The notes: generated from the sequence alone by a model not told the origin. A stretch of 64,000 nucleotides of DNA from Oerskovia douganii (GCF_015142735.1 NZ_JACSPN010000013.1:55012-119011); one strand, 5' to 3'; numbered from the stretch's first letter, positions 17,034 to 27,219 are shown. Numbers and translations: made by a program.

Positions 17034-17405
17034 TCACGCACCCCAGCCCGCGAAGCGGCCCACGGCGACGAACACCGCGAGCATCAGCAGGACGGTGTTG
17101 ACCGGGACGGACTGCTTCTCGCCCAGGCGCACGTGCACCGGGATCGCGCCGATCTGCGTGATCGCCAGGCCGACCGCGGCGATCGGGGTCAGGATCGGTG
17201 CGATCCCGGTGACCAGCGGCAGGATCAGGCCGAGCGCACCGAGGACCTCGAGCGCTCCGAGCACCCGCACGGACGTGAGGCGCCCGGGCGTGACCCACCG
17301 CATCTTCTCCATGAGCTTGCCGGCCGGGGTCGTGAGCTTCATGAGGCCCGCGCCGGCAAAGGCGACGGCGAGCAGTCCTGCGGCGATCCAGAGGGCGATG
17401 TTCAT
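17034..17405 (-). CDS. DoxX-like small membrane protein
   Basis: A 123-aa protein with four membrane helices (IALWIAAGLLAVAFAGAGLMK, LGALEVLGALGLILP, LTPIAAVGLAITQIGAI, NTVLLMLAVFVAVGRF). KLTTPAGKLMEKMRW between helices one and two is typical of DoxX-like family proteins. Function is not established; relatives are linked to redox stress. It is divergent from an HxlR regulator that probably controls it. Confidence 0.8.
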   Translation of the reverse strand: MNIALWIAAGLLAVAFAGAGLMKLTTPAGKLMEKMRWVTPGRLTSVRVLGALEVLGALGLILPLVTGIAPILTPIAAVGLAITQIGAIPVHVRLGEKQSVPVNTVLLMLAVFVAVGRFAGWGA

Positions 17406-17451
17406 CAGGTTCCTTCGAGGTCGTGGCGCGTGGGCGCCAGGGGAGCGTGCT

Positions 17452-17477
17452 AGTGACCGTCCGTAGGGTCAGTCACT
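17452..17477. promoter_or_regulatory. Inverted repeats between doxX-like and hxlR-like genes
   Basis: AGTGAC (17452-17457) and GTCACT (17472-17477) form a palindrome 14 nt apart; TGACC-N8-GGTCA nests inside it. HxlR dimers bind such sites, so this is the likely shared operator. Confidence 0.5.
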
Positions 17478-17564
17478 TTTTGTGCCGGAGGACATCATGG
17501 GTAACCTGAAGATGGTCTACAAAAGGCACACCGGTGTTCCGGTGGGCACGGAGAGGGAGAGCGC

Positions 17565-18044
17565 ATGACCACGACCACCGAGGGGGCCGGGAGCTCGCCG
17601 GGTCGCGACGCGCTCCACGTGCCCGTCGCCGGGGCAGAGCCCGTGCCGGTGCCCATGCCTGCGCCCGGCGGCGGTGGCTGCGGCGCCGATCACGCGACGA
17701 GCGAGATCCGACGCGTCCTGGACCGCGTGGGTGACAAGTGGAGCGTCCTCATCCTCGGCACGCTCTCCGGCGGGCCGCTGCGGTTCACCGAGCTCCTGCA
17801 CGGCATCAGCGGGATCTCCCAACGGATGCTCACGCTCAACCTGCGCCAGCTCGAGCGTGACGGGCTGGTGAGCCGCACGGTCCATGCCGTGGTCCCTCCG
17901 CGCGTGGACTACGAGCTCACCGACCTGGGCCGCACGCTCCTGCCGCCCGTCCTGGCCCTGGTGCAGTGGGCCATGGGGAACACCGAGAAGATCCAGGGTC
18001 ACCGCGAACGCTTCGACGCGAGGAACGAGGAGGCGCGCGGCTGA
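17565..18044 (+). CDS. HxlR-family winged-helix regulator
   Basis: A 159-aa protein. After a 40-residue Pro/Gly-rich leader comes the HxlR domain: IRRVLDRVGDKWSVLILGTL, LRFTELLHGISGISQRMLT and LRQLERDGLVSRTVHAVVPP, then VDYELTDLGRTL. A single Cys in GGGGCGADH lies just before the domain, where redox-sensing Cys occurs in some relatives. The ATG at 17565 follows a GGGAGAG ribosome site. It probably represses the divergent DoxX-like gene. Confidence 0.87.
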   Translation: MTTTTEGAGSSPGRDALHVPVAGAEPVPVPMPAPGGGGCGADHATSEIRRVLDRVGDKWSVLILGTLSGGPLRFTELLHGISGISQRMLTLNLRQLERDGLVSRTVHAVVPPRVDYELTDLGRTLLPPVLALVQWAMGNTEKIQGHRERFDARNEEARG

Positions 18045-18071
18045 CCTGAGGGCCCCACGCGCGACCGACGC

Positions 18072-18601
18072 TCAGGCGGTCGGGCGCACCGGGCGAGCCA
18101 TCTCCACCTCGGGACCGACCGGCCCGGTGAACGTGCGACCCGTCGGGACGAACCCGCAGCGGCGGTAGGCGCCCTGGGCCCGCGGGTTGTCGCGGTGCAC
18201 GTCGAGCGTCAGCCGGACGAGACCACGCCCGCGAGCCCAGTCGGCGGCGGCGTCGAGGAGCTCGTCGATCACGCCGGCGGACCGGGACCCGGGGCGGACG
18301 TAGACCGCGACGACGGCCCGTGCGCCTCGGAGACCGGACGACCGAGGACGTCCGTGGCACTGGGGCCCTGCACCACGACCGTGACCGTCCCGACCCACTC
18401 GTCGCCCGCCGTCGCGACGAGCTGGGCCGCCTGGTCGCCCCGGGCCGCCAGTGCCGTGCGCTCCTGCCAGACGGAGTCGGGCTGGGCGGACGCCTGGGCG
18501 TACGACGTGAGGAACGCACGGACCGCCTCAGGGTCCTGCAGCGCCTCGAGCCGCAGGTCGCGCGCGCGAGCCCACTCGTCGGCGGCGACGCGTCGCACCA
18601 C
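18072..18601 (-). pseudogene. GNAT acetyltransferase with a frameshift
   Basis: The N-terminal half reads from GTG at 18601 or 18598 (VRRVAADEWARARDLRLEAL ... GDEWVGTVTVVVQGP ... VSEAHG). The C-terminal half with the acetyl-CoA motif lies in another frame (VVAVYVRPGSRSAGVIDELL ... NPRAQGAYRRCGFVPTG ... EMARPV). One missing G in the CCC run at 18317-18319 (+ strand) would join them as HG-AVVAVYVRP. It is either a recent mutation or a sequencing error in a homopolymer. It lies downstream of sufE on the same strand. Confidence 0.75.
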
Positions 18602-18684
18602 GACCCCCGTCGACCTGCCACCGCCGCCGAGGGGACGGCCGGGAACGTCCTGCCGGGGCACGGGCCCGGTGCCGGCGGGCCGGG

Positions 18685-19134
18685 TCACCCGGCCGCGACC
18701 TGCTCGCGGATCTGGCGCTTGGCACGCAGCAGGATCCCCGTCATGCCGTTGAGGCGCAGGGGGCTCACGGCGTTGGTCAGCCCGATCGTGAACGGGTAGT
18801 CGTCGGGGACGGCCAACGCCTGCTCGGGCGTCAGGCCGTCGAGGCCCTGGGCGAGGATCGACGCGAAGCCGCGCGTGGTCGGGGCCTCCGGGGGAGCGGT
18901 GGCGTACAGGTGGACGGCACCGCTCTCGACCTCGGCGAACGCCCGGACGGGGGACTGGCACTCCTCGACGCGCTCGAGCAGACCGGGGGAGTTCTGGTAG
19001 CGCGCGGGCAGGTCCGGGAGCTCGCGCGAGAACTCCAGGAGGAGCTGGAGGCGGTCGCGCTCCCCGAGGGCGAGGAAGTCGTCGCGGATCTCGGCGAGGA
19101 CCGGGGGCAGCTCGGTCGCGGCGTCGTCAGTCAT
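18685..19134 (-). CDS. sufE: Cysteine desulfuration protein SufE
   Basis: A 149-aa SufE/CsdE-type sulfur acceptor. It opens with LPPVLAEIRDDFLALGERDRL and has the sulfur-accepting Cys in RVEECQSPVR. It continues with GFASILAQGLDGLTPEQ and ends in the basic helix RLNGMTGILLRAKRQI. The ATG at 19134 starts the conserved region. In many actinobacteria it forms a pair with a thiosulfate sulfurtransferase; here that gene lies 1.7 kb away with an unrelated gene between. Confidence 0.9.
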   Translation of the reverse strand: MTDDAATELPPVLAEIRDDFLALGERDRLQLLLEFSRELPDLPARYQNSPGLLERVEECQSPVRAFAEVESGAVHLYATAPPEAPTTRGFASILAQGLDGLTPEQALAVPDDYPFTIGLTNAVSPLRLNGMTGILLRAKRQIREQVAAG

Positions 19135-19247
19135 CCGTCGATCCTCCCACCCGGGCCGTGCGCCGGCAGCGCCGGACCGCCCAGCGGACGGCTCCGCCGT
19201 CGGGCTCCTCGCACTGCGGACGAGGACCCGACCCGGAACCCGCGACA

Positions 19248-19298
19248 CCCGCCCGGCAGCCACGCCCGCCCGGCAGCCACGCCCGCCCGGCAGCCACG
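19248..19298 (+). repeat. 17-bp tandem repeat, three perfect copies
   Basis: CCCGCCCGGCAGCCACG is repeated at 19248-19264, 19265-19281 and 19282-19298 in the 249-bp space between sufE and the DUF1254 gene. The rest of that space holds only the divergent promoters. Confidence 0.95.
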
Positions 19299-19383
19299 CC
19301 CGCCCTCGACGAGCGCCGCCCGCGCGCCCTGGATACGTTGGCCCACGAGTGCGCCGACGCACGGCGCCGAGGGACGGAGCGTC

Positions 19384-20712
19384 ATGGGAACCCTGTCGAA
19401 CGACCTGCGCACGCTGAGCCAGGAGGCGTACGTCTACCTCTACCCGCTCGTGACGATGGACCTGTCCAGGCGTCAGGCGACGAACGTGGAGGCGGGGAAG
19501 CGGCCCGGGTTCGGTCCGCCCAACGCGTTCCACCACCTGCGGGAGTTCCCGCCCGCGGACTTCCGTGCCGTCGTGCGGCCCAACTTCGACACGCTGTACT
19601 CGAACCTGTGGCTCGACCTGACGCACGGGCCGGTGCTCCTCCACGTGCCCGACACCGACGACCGCTACTACATGCTGCCCCTGCTGGACATGTGGACCGA
19701 GGTCTTCGCGACGATCGGGAAGCGGACCACCGGGACGGGAGCGGGGGACTACCTGGTGGTCGGCCCGGACTACGAGGGCGACCTCATGGAGTTCTACGAC
19801 GACCTGCCGGAGGACGTCGCGCTGATCGTCGCCCCGACCCCGCACGTGTGGGCCATCGGGCGCATCCAGACGAACGGCGTCGCGGACTACCCGGCGGTCC
19901 ACGCGGTGCAGGACGGGTTCTCGGTGCGGGCCCTGGGGGACCGCCCACCGTTCGAGATCGACCCGGCTGCCGACACGCGCACCGAGCCGTTGCGCCTGGC
20001 CGACGCGCTCAGCGCGGTCGACCTCTTCTCCTACGCCACGCGGTTGCTCGACGTGAACCCGCCGCACCTGACGGACTTCTCGGTGCTCGCGCGCATCGGC
20101 TCGCTCGGCATCGTGCCGGGCGAGGACTTCGACCCGGGCCAGTTCGACGAGGCCGAGCTCGCGGAGATCGAGGCGGGCGCGACGAGGGGGCGCGAGCTGC
20201 TGAGCACCGCGCAGGCCACGCTCGGGACCGTGGCCGACGGGTGGATGCTCTACCGCGACACCATGGGCGTCTACGGGAACTTCTACCTCAAGCGGGCCGT
20301 CGTCACGCTCGTGGGGCTCGGCGCCAACCCCGTCGAGGACGCGATCTACCCGCTGCTCCTGACGGACGCCGACGGGCAGGCCGTGACCGGCGACCACGAC
20401 TACGTCCTGCACTTCGACGCCGACGACCTGCCGCCCGCGGCCGCGTTCTGGTCCGTCACGATGTACGACGCCGAGGGCTTCCAGGCCGCGAACGCGCTGG
20501 ACCGCTTCGCGCTCGGCGACCGGGACGACCTGCGGTACGGCGCGGACGGCTCGCTCGACCTCTATCTCCAGCACGAGAGCCCCGGTCCCGAGCGGGAGCC
20601 GAACTGGCTCCCCGCGCCGAGGGGGCCGCTGGGCGTGACGATGCGGCTCTACGCGCCGCTGCCCGAGGCGCTCGACGGCCGCTGGGTCCCGCCGGCCCTG
20701 CGTCGCGTCTGA
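19384..20712 (+). CDS. DUF1254/DUF1214 domain protein
   Basis: A 442-aa soluble protein without a signal peptide. The DUF1254 part (about 10-150) has EAYVYLYPLVTMDLSRRQ, VVRPNFDTLYSNLWLDL and DRYYMLPLLDMWTEVF. The DUF1214 part (about 320-430) has DGWMLYRDTMGVYGNFYLKR, FWSVTMYDAEGF and NWLPAPRGPLGVTMRLYAP. The architecture is common in actinobacteria and proteobacteria but has no agreed function. It sits in reverse orientation between the sufE and sulfurtransferase genes. Confidence 0.88.
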   Translation: MGTLSNDLRTLSQEAYVYLYPLVTMDLSRRQATNVEAGKRPGFGPPNAFHHLREFPPADFRAVVRPNFDTLYSNLWLDLTHGPVLLHVPDTDDRYYMLPLLDMWTEVFATIGKRTTGTGAGDYLVVGPDYEGDLMEFYDDLPEDVALIVAPTPHVWAIGRIQTNGVADYPAVHAVQDGFSVRALGDRPPFEIDPAADTRTEPLRLADALSAVDLFSYATRLLDVNPPHLTDFSVLARIGSLGIVPGEDFDPGQFDEAELAEIEAGATRGRELLSTAQATLGTVADGWMLYRDTMGVYGNFYLKRAVVTLVGLGANPVEDAIYPLLLTDADGQAVTGDHDYVLHFDADDLPPAAAFWSVTMYDAEGFQAANALDRFALGDRDDLRYGADGSLDLYLQHESPGPEREPNWLPAPRGPLGVTMRLYAPLPEALDGRWVPPALRRV

Positions 20713-20749
20713 GCCGCGCCCTCCGGGGCGCGCCCGGCGCGCGCGACGA

Positions 20750-20801
20750 GTGCCCGACGGCGTGGGCCGGGTGCGCGACCCGGCTCACCGCCGTCGGGCA
20801 C
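20750..20801. terminator. Two-tier bidirectional terminator
   Basis: A 13-bp outer stem (20750-20762 with 20789-20801) encloses a 7-bp inner stem (20766-20772 with 20778-20784). It lies between the convergent DUF1254 and sulfurtransferase genes. Confidence 0.8.
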
Positions 20802-20826
20802 GGGTGCCCCTGCGGGAGCTGCCTGC

Positions 20827-21735
<909 letters not shown>

Positions 21736-21946
21736 GGGGTCCTCCTGAGGGCTCACGGGCTGGCAGGGCGCGCGGTGGTGCGGGCCGGACGGCGCGGGGA
21801 AGCGGTGAGTGCCGCGCGGTCGGTACCGCTCGGGCACATTCGCCACTCTAGGAACGCCGTCCACGGACCGGAACCCCCGTCGCACATGGTGAGACGGTGT
21901 TACCGGCCGCGAGGCGGTAGCGGCCCTCGGTCCGACGGGACGGACG

Positions 21947-22447
21947 TCAGTCCCGTGCGATCGGTGCGGTCACCGCGCCCGTGAGGGAGACCAGGTCCGC
22001 CGGCGCCAGGCCCACGTCGAGCCCGCGACGCCCGCCCGAGACGTACATCGCGTCGAACGCGAGCGCCGACTCGTCGATCACGGTGCGCAGCCGCTGGCGC
22101 TGGCCCAGCGGCGAGATGCCGCCCACGACGTACCCGGTCGCGCGCTCGGCCGCGGCCTGCTCGGCCATGGCCGCCTTCTTGCCACCCACCGCCTGGGCGA
22201 GGGCCTTGAGGTCGAGCTTGCGGTCCACGGGCACGACGCCCACGACGAGCGCCCCGTCGACCGAGGCCACCAGGGTCTTGAACACCTGCTCGGCGGGGAT
22301 GCCGATGGCCGCGGCGGCCTCCAGCCCGTAGCTCAGGCCGGAGGTCGGGTCGTGCTCGTAGGGGTGCACCGTGTGCGGGACGCCGGCCTTCTCGAGCGCG
22401 ACGAGCGCGGGGGTGCCGGCGTGGGGCGACTTCTGCTTCTTGGCCAC
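21947..22447 (-). CDS. ybaK: Cys-tRNA(Pro)/Ala-tRNA deacylase, YbaK/EbsC family
   Basis: A 166-aa editing-domain protein. It opens [20 protein letters not shown], has [13 protein letters not shown] with the conserved Lys-Thr, [20 protein letters not shown], and [14 protein letters not shown], the family signature. It would hydrolyse mischarged Cys-tRNA(Pro). GTG at 22447 matches the family start. The VIT1-like gene ends 20 bp upstream on the same strand. Confidence 0.9.
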   Translation of the reverse strand: MAKKQKSPHAGTPALVALEKAGVPHTVHPYEHDPTSGLSYGLEAAAAIGIPAEQVFKTLVASVDGALVVGVVPVDRKLDLKALAQAVGGKKAAMAEQAAAERATGYVVGGISPLGQRQRLRTVIDESALAFDAMYVSGGRRGLDVGLAPADLVSLTGAVTAPIARD

Positions 22448-22467
22448 AGGACGATTCTGCCCTCTCG

Positions 22468-23196
22468 TCAGACGTTCACGTCGACGAGAGAACCGATCCC
22501 GTACGTGACGGCCATGGCGATCGCGCCGCCCAGGACGGTGCGGATCGTGGCGCGCCGGGTCGGCGCCTGACCGAGCCGCGCGCTGCCCCACCCGGTCAGG
22601 ACGAGCGCGAGGACCACCGCGACGAACGTGACGGGGATCCGGGCCGCCGTCGGGGCGAGCAGGATCGCCGCCATGGGCAGCAGCCCGCCCACCGTGAACG
22701 ACACGATCGAGGCGACCGCGGCCTCCCACGGGGACGTCAGGTCGTCGGGGTCGATCCGGAGCTCGGCGTCGGCGTGGGCCGCGAGCGGGTCGTGCGCCGT
22801 GAGCTGGGCGGCGACCTCGTGCGCGAGCTCGGGGGTCAGGCCCTTGGCCTCGTAGATCCCGGCGAGCTCGACCAGCTCCTCGTCGGGGAGCGTCGCGAGC
22901 TCGTGGCGCTCCTTGGCGAGCATGGCCTCCTCGGTGTCGCGCTGCGTGCTCACCGAGACGTACTCGCCCGCGGCCATCGACAGCGCGCCTGCGAGCAGCG
23001 CCGCGGCCCCTGCGGTCGCGATCACGGGGATCGAGGTGCTGGTGGCGGCGACGCCCACGACGACCCCCGCGGTCGACACGATCCCGTCGTTCGCGCCCAG
23101 CACCCCGGCACGCAACCGGTTGAGCCGGGCCCCGGTGCCCTCGCTGCGGTGCTGCTCGCCCTCGTGCGGAGTCGTCTGCGGTCCCGGTGTGCTCAT
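22468..23196 (-). CDS. VIT1/CCC1-family transporter
   Basis: A 242-aa membrane protein with five likely helices. LRAGVLGANDGIVSTAGVVVG near residue 28 and GALSMAAGEYVSVSTQRDTE near 75 are the CCC1/VIT1 signatures. A soluble acidic loop (KERHELATLPDEELVELAGIYE ...) follows, as in metal-binding cytoplasmic loops, then two or three more helices. It likely moves Fe2+ or Mn2+ out of the cytosol. The chosen start is ATG at 23196; a longer frame upstream lacks family similarity. Confidence 0.88.
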   Translation of the reverse strand: MSTPGPQTTPHEGEQHRSEGTGARLNRLRAGVLGANDGIVSTAGVVVGVAATSTSIPVIATAGAAALLAGALSMAAGEYVSVSTQRDTEEAMLAKERHELATLPDEELVELAGIYEAKGLTPELAHEVAAQLTAHDPLAAHADAELRIDPDDLTSPWEAAVASIVSFTVGGLLPMAAILLAPTAARIPVTFVAVVLALVLTGWGSARLGQAPTRRATIRTVLGGAIAMAVTYGIGSLVDVNV

Positions 23197-23305
23197 GAGG
23201 CCACCGTAGGACGGGTGAGCGTGCCTGTCGTGGCGGGTCGAGATGTGCCACGGCGGATCTCGCTCTCCGAGCACCCAGGCCTGTGACCTGCACCTCAGCC
23301 TCGCC

Positions 23306-23321
23306 GGGACCTTTGGCACTG
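23306..23321 (+). promoter_or_regulatory. Possible DosR/DevR-like box
   Basis: GGGACCTTTGGCACTG lies about 95 bp before an Acg-type nitroreductase gene and resembles a degenerate DosR box (GGGAC-N-GTCCC type). The right half matches poorly, so this is tentative. Confidence 0.3.
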
Positions 23322-23414
23322 GCAGGCACCCGGCCACCTTGAGACGCTCGGGGTGGTAGAGGTGACCACCGCAGGGGATGCGTCAGGGGCGCATCAGGAG
23401 CAGGGAGAACGCAC

Positions 23415-24365
23415 ATGAGCATCGACGACCCCCGGATCGAACGGATCCTCACGGCTGCGTCCAGGGCCCCCAGCGTGCACAACACCCAGCCCTGGTCGGT
23501 GCGCGTGCACGGCACCACGCTCGACGTGCGCGCCGACGACTCCCGCAGGCTGACCCACGCCGACCCCGCGGGGCGCGAGATGCTCATCAGCTGCGGGGCG
23601 TTCCTCGCGAACCTCCGCGTCGCGGCGCGCAGGGAGTCGTTCCGTCCGGTGCTGACGCTGCTGCCGGACGCCGGCGACCCCGCGCTGGTCGCGCGCGTCG
23701 ACCTGGTGCCCGGCGTCCTGCCCGACGCCGACGAGCTGGATCTCGCGGTCGCGATCGAGCGGCGCTCGACGTCCCGCGTGCCGTTCGAGGACCAGCCGCT
23801 CGACGTCGACGTCGTCGAGGCGCTCGACGCGGCCGCAGCCTCGGAGGGGGCGCGCCTGGTGAGCCTCGCACCGCAGGCCCCGGTGCGCGGTGAGCTGCTG
23901 GACCTCGTCCAGCGGGCCGAGGCCGAGGCAGGGAAGGACCACACGGGCCGGGTCGAGCAGGCGCGCTGGGTCACCAACGACCCGGACCGTCCCGACGGGA
24001 TCCCCGTCGCCGCGCTGGGACCCGCGAGCGACGACGCGCTGGCCCCCGTGCGTCACTTCGGTGGGGACACGACGAGCAACCGGGCCGCGTTCGAGCACCG
24101 GTCGACGCTCGCGGTCCTCACGACCCCGGGCGACACCGTGCGTGACTGGCTCGTGGCCGGGCAGGCCCTCGAACGGGTCCTGCTGACCGCGACGACGTAC
24201 TTCGTGCACGCGTCGTTCGCGACGACGGTCCTGGAGAACCCGGCGACGCGGGCGGAGCTCGCCGCAGCGCTCGACGCGGGCGCCCCGCAGATGGTGATGC
24301 GCCTGGGCTACAGCACGACGTCCCCTCGCACGCCGCGTCGTCCGGCGAGCGACGTTGCCCGGTAG
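23415..24365 (+). CDS. Acg-family FMN-binding oxidoreductase (nitroreductase-like)
   Basis: A 316-aa two-lobe nitroreductase-like protein. LTAASRAPSVHNTQPWSVRV is the hallmark start of the Acg family. IERRSTSRVPFEDQPLD opens the second lobe and VAGQALERVLLTATTYFVHASF corresponds to the terminal FMN-domain helix. Mycobacterial Acg proteins belong to the dormancy regulon and may sequester FMN rather than reduce substrates. An AGGGAGA ribosome site precedes the ATG. The last 15 residues are basic. Confidence 0.85.
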   Translation: MSIDDPRIERILTAASRAPSVHNTQPWSVRVHGTTLDVRADDSRRLTHADPAGREMLISCGAFLANLRVAARRESFRPVLTLLPDAGDPALVARVDLVPGVLPDADELDLAVAIERRSTSRVPFEDQPLDVDVVEALDAAAASEGARLVSLAPQAPVRGELLDLVQRAEAEAGKDHTGRVEQARWVTNDPDRPDGIPVAALGPASDDALAPVRHFGGDTTSNRAAFEHRSTLAVLTTPGDTVRDWLVAGQALERVLLTATTYFVHASFATTVLENPATRAELAAALDAGAPQMVMRLGYSTTSPRTPRRPASDVAR

Positions 24366-24393
24366 ACCGCACGCGGCGCCGTCCGGCAGACCC

Positions 24394-24470
24394 GAGACGG
24401 GTGCTCGCGCGCGAGACGGGCTGCCGGGTCGCCGGCCCAGGGGCCCGTCTCGCGCCGGAGCACCCGTCTC
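24394..24470. terminator. Long nested hairpin between convergent genes
   Basis: 28-nt arms (24394-24421 with 24443-24470) pair with two or three mismatches, and the 21-nt loop holds a further GCCGG/CCGGC stem. Each arm contains two GAGACGGG cores. It separates the Acg-type gene and the helicase gene and shares sequence with the repeats at 31117-31220. Confidence 0.8.
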
Positions 24471-24473
24471 GCG

Positions 24474-27137
24474 CTAGATCGTCCCGACCGCCACGACGCG
24501 CAGCACCACGGCCCCGGCCTCGTCGCTCGCCGCGAGGTCGACGACGGCGCTGATCGCCCAGTCGTGGTCGCCGGCCGGGTCGTCGAGCACCTGGCGGACG
24601 AACCACGTGCCGGGCTCGACGCGCTCGCCGTCGGGACGCACGCCGTTCTCGACGATCTGCACCAGCGCTGACGAGCGGGCCGCGGCGTCCACGCCGATCG
24701 CGTCGTTGCCGTGCAGCTCGAACATCGGGTCGAGGGCGTCGGCCCACGCGTCGCCGTCCCAGCCGCTCGCCTTGTCGAGGGCTTCGAGCGCGTCGTAGTT
24801 CTCGCGCGACGCGAGCTCGACCCGGCGGAACAGGGCGTTGCGGACCAGGACGCGGAACGAGCGCGGGTTGCCCGTCACGGGCCGGGCCGGGGCCTCGGCC
24901 CCCGTGCCGGACAGCGGGCCGTCCCCGACCTCGTCGTCCGCGTCGTCGTCGACCGGGTTGGCCAGGCGCTCCCACTCGTCGAGCAGCGACGAGTCGGTGC
25001 CGCGCACCAGCTCGCCGAGCCACTCGGTGATGTCCTGGACCTCCTCGGTACGGTGCTCCTCGGAGACGGTCTGGCGCATCGAGCGGTACGCGTCCGCGAG
25101 GTAGCGCAGCACGACGCCCTCGGTGCGGTCCAGGCCGTACACCGACACGAACTCGGCGAACGTCATGGCCCGCTCGATCATGTCCCGCACGACCGACTTG
25201 GGCGAGAGCTCGGCGTCCGAGACCCACGGGTTCGAGTGCTTGTACGTCACGAACGCGGGCTCGAGGAGGTCCGCGAGGGGCTTGGGCCACGTGATGGTCT
25301 CGAGCAGCGCCATGCGCTCCTCGTACTCGTACCCCTCGGCCTTCATGGCTGCGACGGCCTCGCCCCGTGCGCGGTGCTGCTGCGCGACGAGCACCTGGCG
25401 CGGGTCGGACAGCGTGGCCTCCAGGACCGAGACGACGTCGAGCGCGTGCGTGGGGGACTCGACGTCGAGCAGGTCGAGGGCCGCGAGGGCGAACGGCGAC
25501 AACGGCTGGTTGAGCGCGAACTCGCGCGGCAGGTCCACCGTGAGGCGCACCGTGGGGCGCTGCCCGCTCGGGTACGTCGGGTCGGGGACGCGTACGCGCT
25601 CGACGATGCCCGCGACGCGCAGCGAGCGGTAGATGCGGAAGACCTGGCGGACGTGACGCTCGCGCTGGGCCTCGGTGTCGTGGTTGGCCGTGAGCAGGTG
25701 CTTCATCGCCTGGACTGGATCGACCCCGCGGTCGCCGCGCGCGAGCACGTTGAGCACCATGGCGTGGTTGACCGTGAAGTGGCTGGTCAGAGGCTCGGGG
25801 TCGGCGTCGCGCAGGCGCTCGAACGTCGCGTCGGTCCAGTTGACCGCCCCCGCCGGGGCCTTCTTGCGGACGATCTTCTTGAGCTTCTTGGGGTCGTCGC
25901 CCGCCTTGGCGAGCAGCTTGCGGTTCTCGATCACGTGCTCGGGGGCCATGACGAGGACCTCGCCGAGCGTGTCGTAGCCCGCGCGACCCGCACGGCCCGC
26001 GATCTGGTGGAACTCACGCGCCGTGAGGTGACGCATGCGCTCGCCGTCGAACTTCACGAGGCTCGTCATGAGGACCGTGCGGATGGGCACGTTGATGCCC
26101 ACGCCCAGGGTGTCGGTGCCGCACACGACCTTGAGCAGCCCGGCCTGGGTCAGGCGTTCGACCACGCGCCGGTACTTGGGCAGCATGCCCGCGTGGTGCA
26201 CGCCCACGCCGTGGCGCAGGAACTTGCTGAGCGTCCTGCCGAACCCCGACGTGAAGCGGAAGTCGCCCAGCTCGGCCGCGATCGCGTCCTTCTCGGAACG
26301 GCTCGCGACGTTGATGCTCAGCAGCGCCTGGGCGCGGTCGACCGCGTCCTTCTGCGTGAAGTGCACGACGTACACCGGCGCCCGGTGCGTCGTCACGAGC
26401 TCCTCGATGACCTCGCCCAGCGGCTCGACGACGTAGCTGAACGTCAGGGGCACGGGGCGCTCGGCGCTCGTGACCTCCGCGACGGGGCGGCTCGTGCGGG
26501 TCTCGAGGTCCTCGGTGAACGTCGAGGTGTCGCCCAGCGTCGCGGACATGAGGACGAACTGCGCCTGGGGCAGCTCGAGGAGCGGGACCTGCCAGGCCCA
26601 GCCGCGCTGCGGGTCCGCGTAGTAGTGGAACTCGTCCATGACGACCTGCGCGACGTCCGCGTCGGCGCCGTCGCGCAGCGCGATGTTCGCGAGGATCTCG
26701 GCGGTGCAGCAGATGATCGGCGCGGTCGGGTTGACCGACGAGTCGCCGGTCATCATGCCCACGTTCGCGGACCCGAACACCGCGACGAGCGCGAAGAACT
26801 TCTCGCTCACGAGCGCCTTGAGCGGGGCCGTGTAGTAGCTGCGGCCGGGCACTCCCGCCCGGTGCGCGGCGAGGGCCGCGTAGTGCGCGCCGACCGCCAC
26901 GAGCGACTTGCCCGAGCCCGTGGGCGTCGCCAGGATGACGTGCGCGCCCGAGAAGATCTCGATGACCGCCTCGTCCTGGTGGGCGTAGAGGTCGATCCCC
27001 GTCTCGGTGGCCCACTCGGTGAACCCTTCGTAGAGGGCGTCGGGGTCCGGGGTGCCCGAGCCGTCCGGTGCCGGCAGGTGACGAACCAGGCCGGGCTCGG
27101 GACGGGTCGTGGGGGTCGTGGTGCTCATCGTGGCCAT
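24474..27137 (-). CDS. DEAD/DEAH-box helicase with DUF3516 C-terminal region
   Basis: An 887-aa Ski2-like superfamily 2 helicase. Motif I is ATPTGSGKS (about 70-78), motif II DEFHYY (169-174), motif III LMSATLGD, and motif [29 protein letters not shown] is typical of Ski2-type enzymes. The C-terminal half (about 460-887) matches DUF3516 found in actinobacterial homologues. A nucleic-acid unwinding role is secure, the biological substrate is not. The start is ATG 27137 or ATG 27128 three codons on; neither has a clear ribosome site. Confidence 0.9.
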   Translation of the reverse strand: MATMSTTTPTTRPEPGLVRHLPAPDGSGTPDPDALYEGFTEWATETGIDLYAHQDEAVIEIFSGAHVILATPTGSGKSLVAVGAHYAALAAHRAGVPGRSYYTAPLKALVSEKFFALVAVFGSANVGMMTGDSSVNPTAPIICCTAEILANIALRDGADADVAQVVMDEFHYYADPQRGWAWQVPLLELPQAQFVLMSATLGDTSTFTEDLETRTSRPVAEVTSAERPVPLTFSYVVEPLGEVIEELVTTHRAPVYVVHFTQKDAVDRAQALLSINVASRSEKDAIAAELGDFRFTSGFGRTLSKFLRHGVGVHHAGMLPKYRRVVERLTQAGLLKVVCGTDTLGVGINVPIRTVLMTSLVKFDGERMRHLTAREFHQIAGRAGRAGYDTLGEVLVMAPEHVIENRKLLAKAGDDPKKLKKIVRKKAPAGAVNWTDATFERLRDADPEPLTSHFTVNHAMVLNVLARGDRGVDPVQAMKHLLTANHDTEAQRERHVRQVFRIYRSLRVAGIVERVRVPDPTYPSGQRPTVRLTVDLPREFALNQPLSPFALAALDLLDVESPTHALDVVSVLEATLSDPRQVLVAQQHRARGEAVAAMKAEGYEYEERMALLETITWPKPLADLLEPAFVTYKHSNPWVSDAELSPKSVVRDMIERAMTFAEFVSVYGLDRTEGVVLRYLADAYRSMRQTVSEEHRTEEVQDITEWLGELVRGTDSSLLDEWERLANPVDDDADDEVGDGPLSGTGAEAPARPVTGNPRSFRVLVRNALFRRVELASRENYDALEALDKASGWDGDAWADALDPMFELHGNDAIGVDAAARSSALVQIVENGVRPDGERVEPGTWFVRQVLDDPAGDHDWAISAVVDLAASDEAGAVVLRVVAVGTI

Positions 27138-27219
27138 TGTCGCAGAGGCGTCGTCCGCCGAGGTCGCCCGCCGGCCCCGCCGCCGCGCGCCCGCGCCGCG
27201 CACCTGGGAACCTGGGCGC

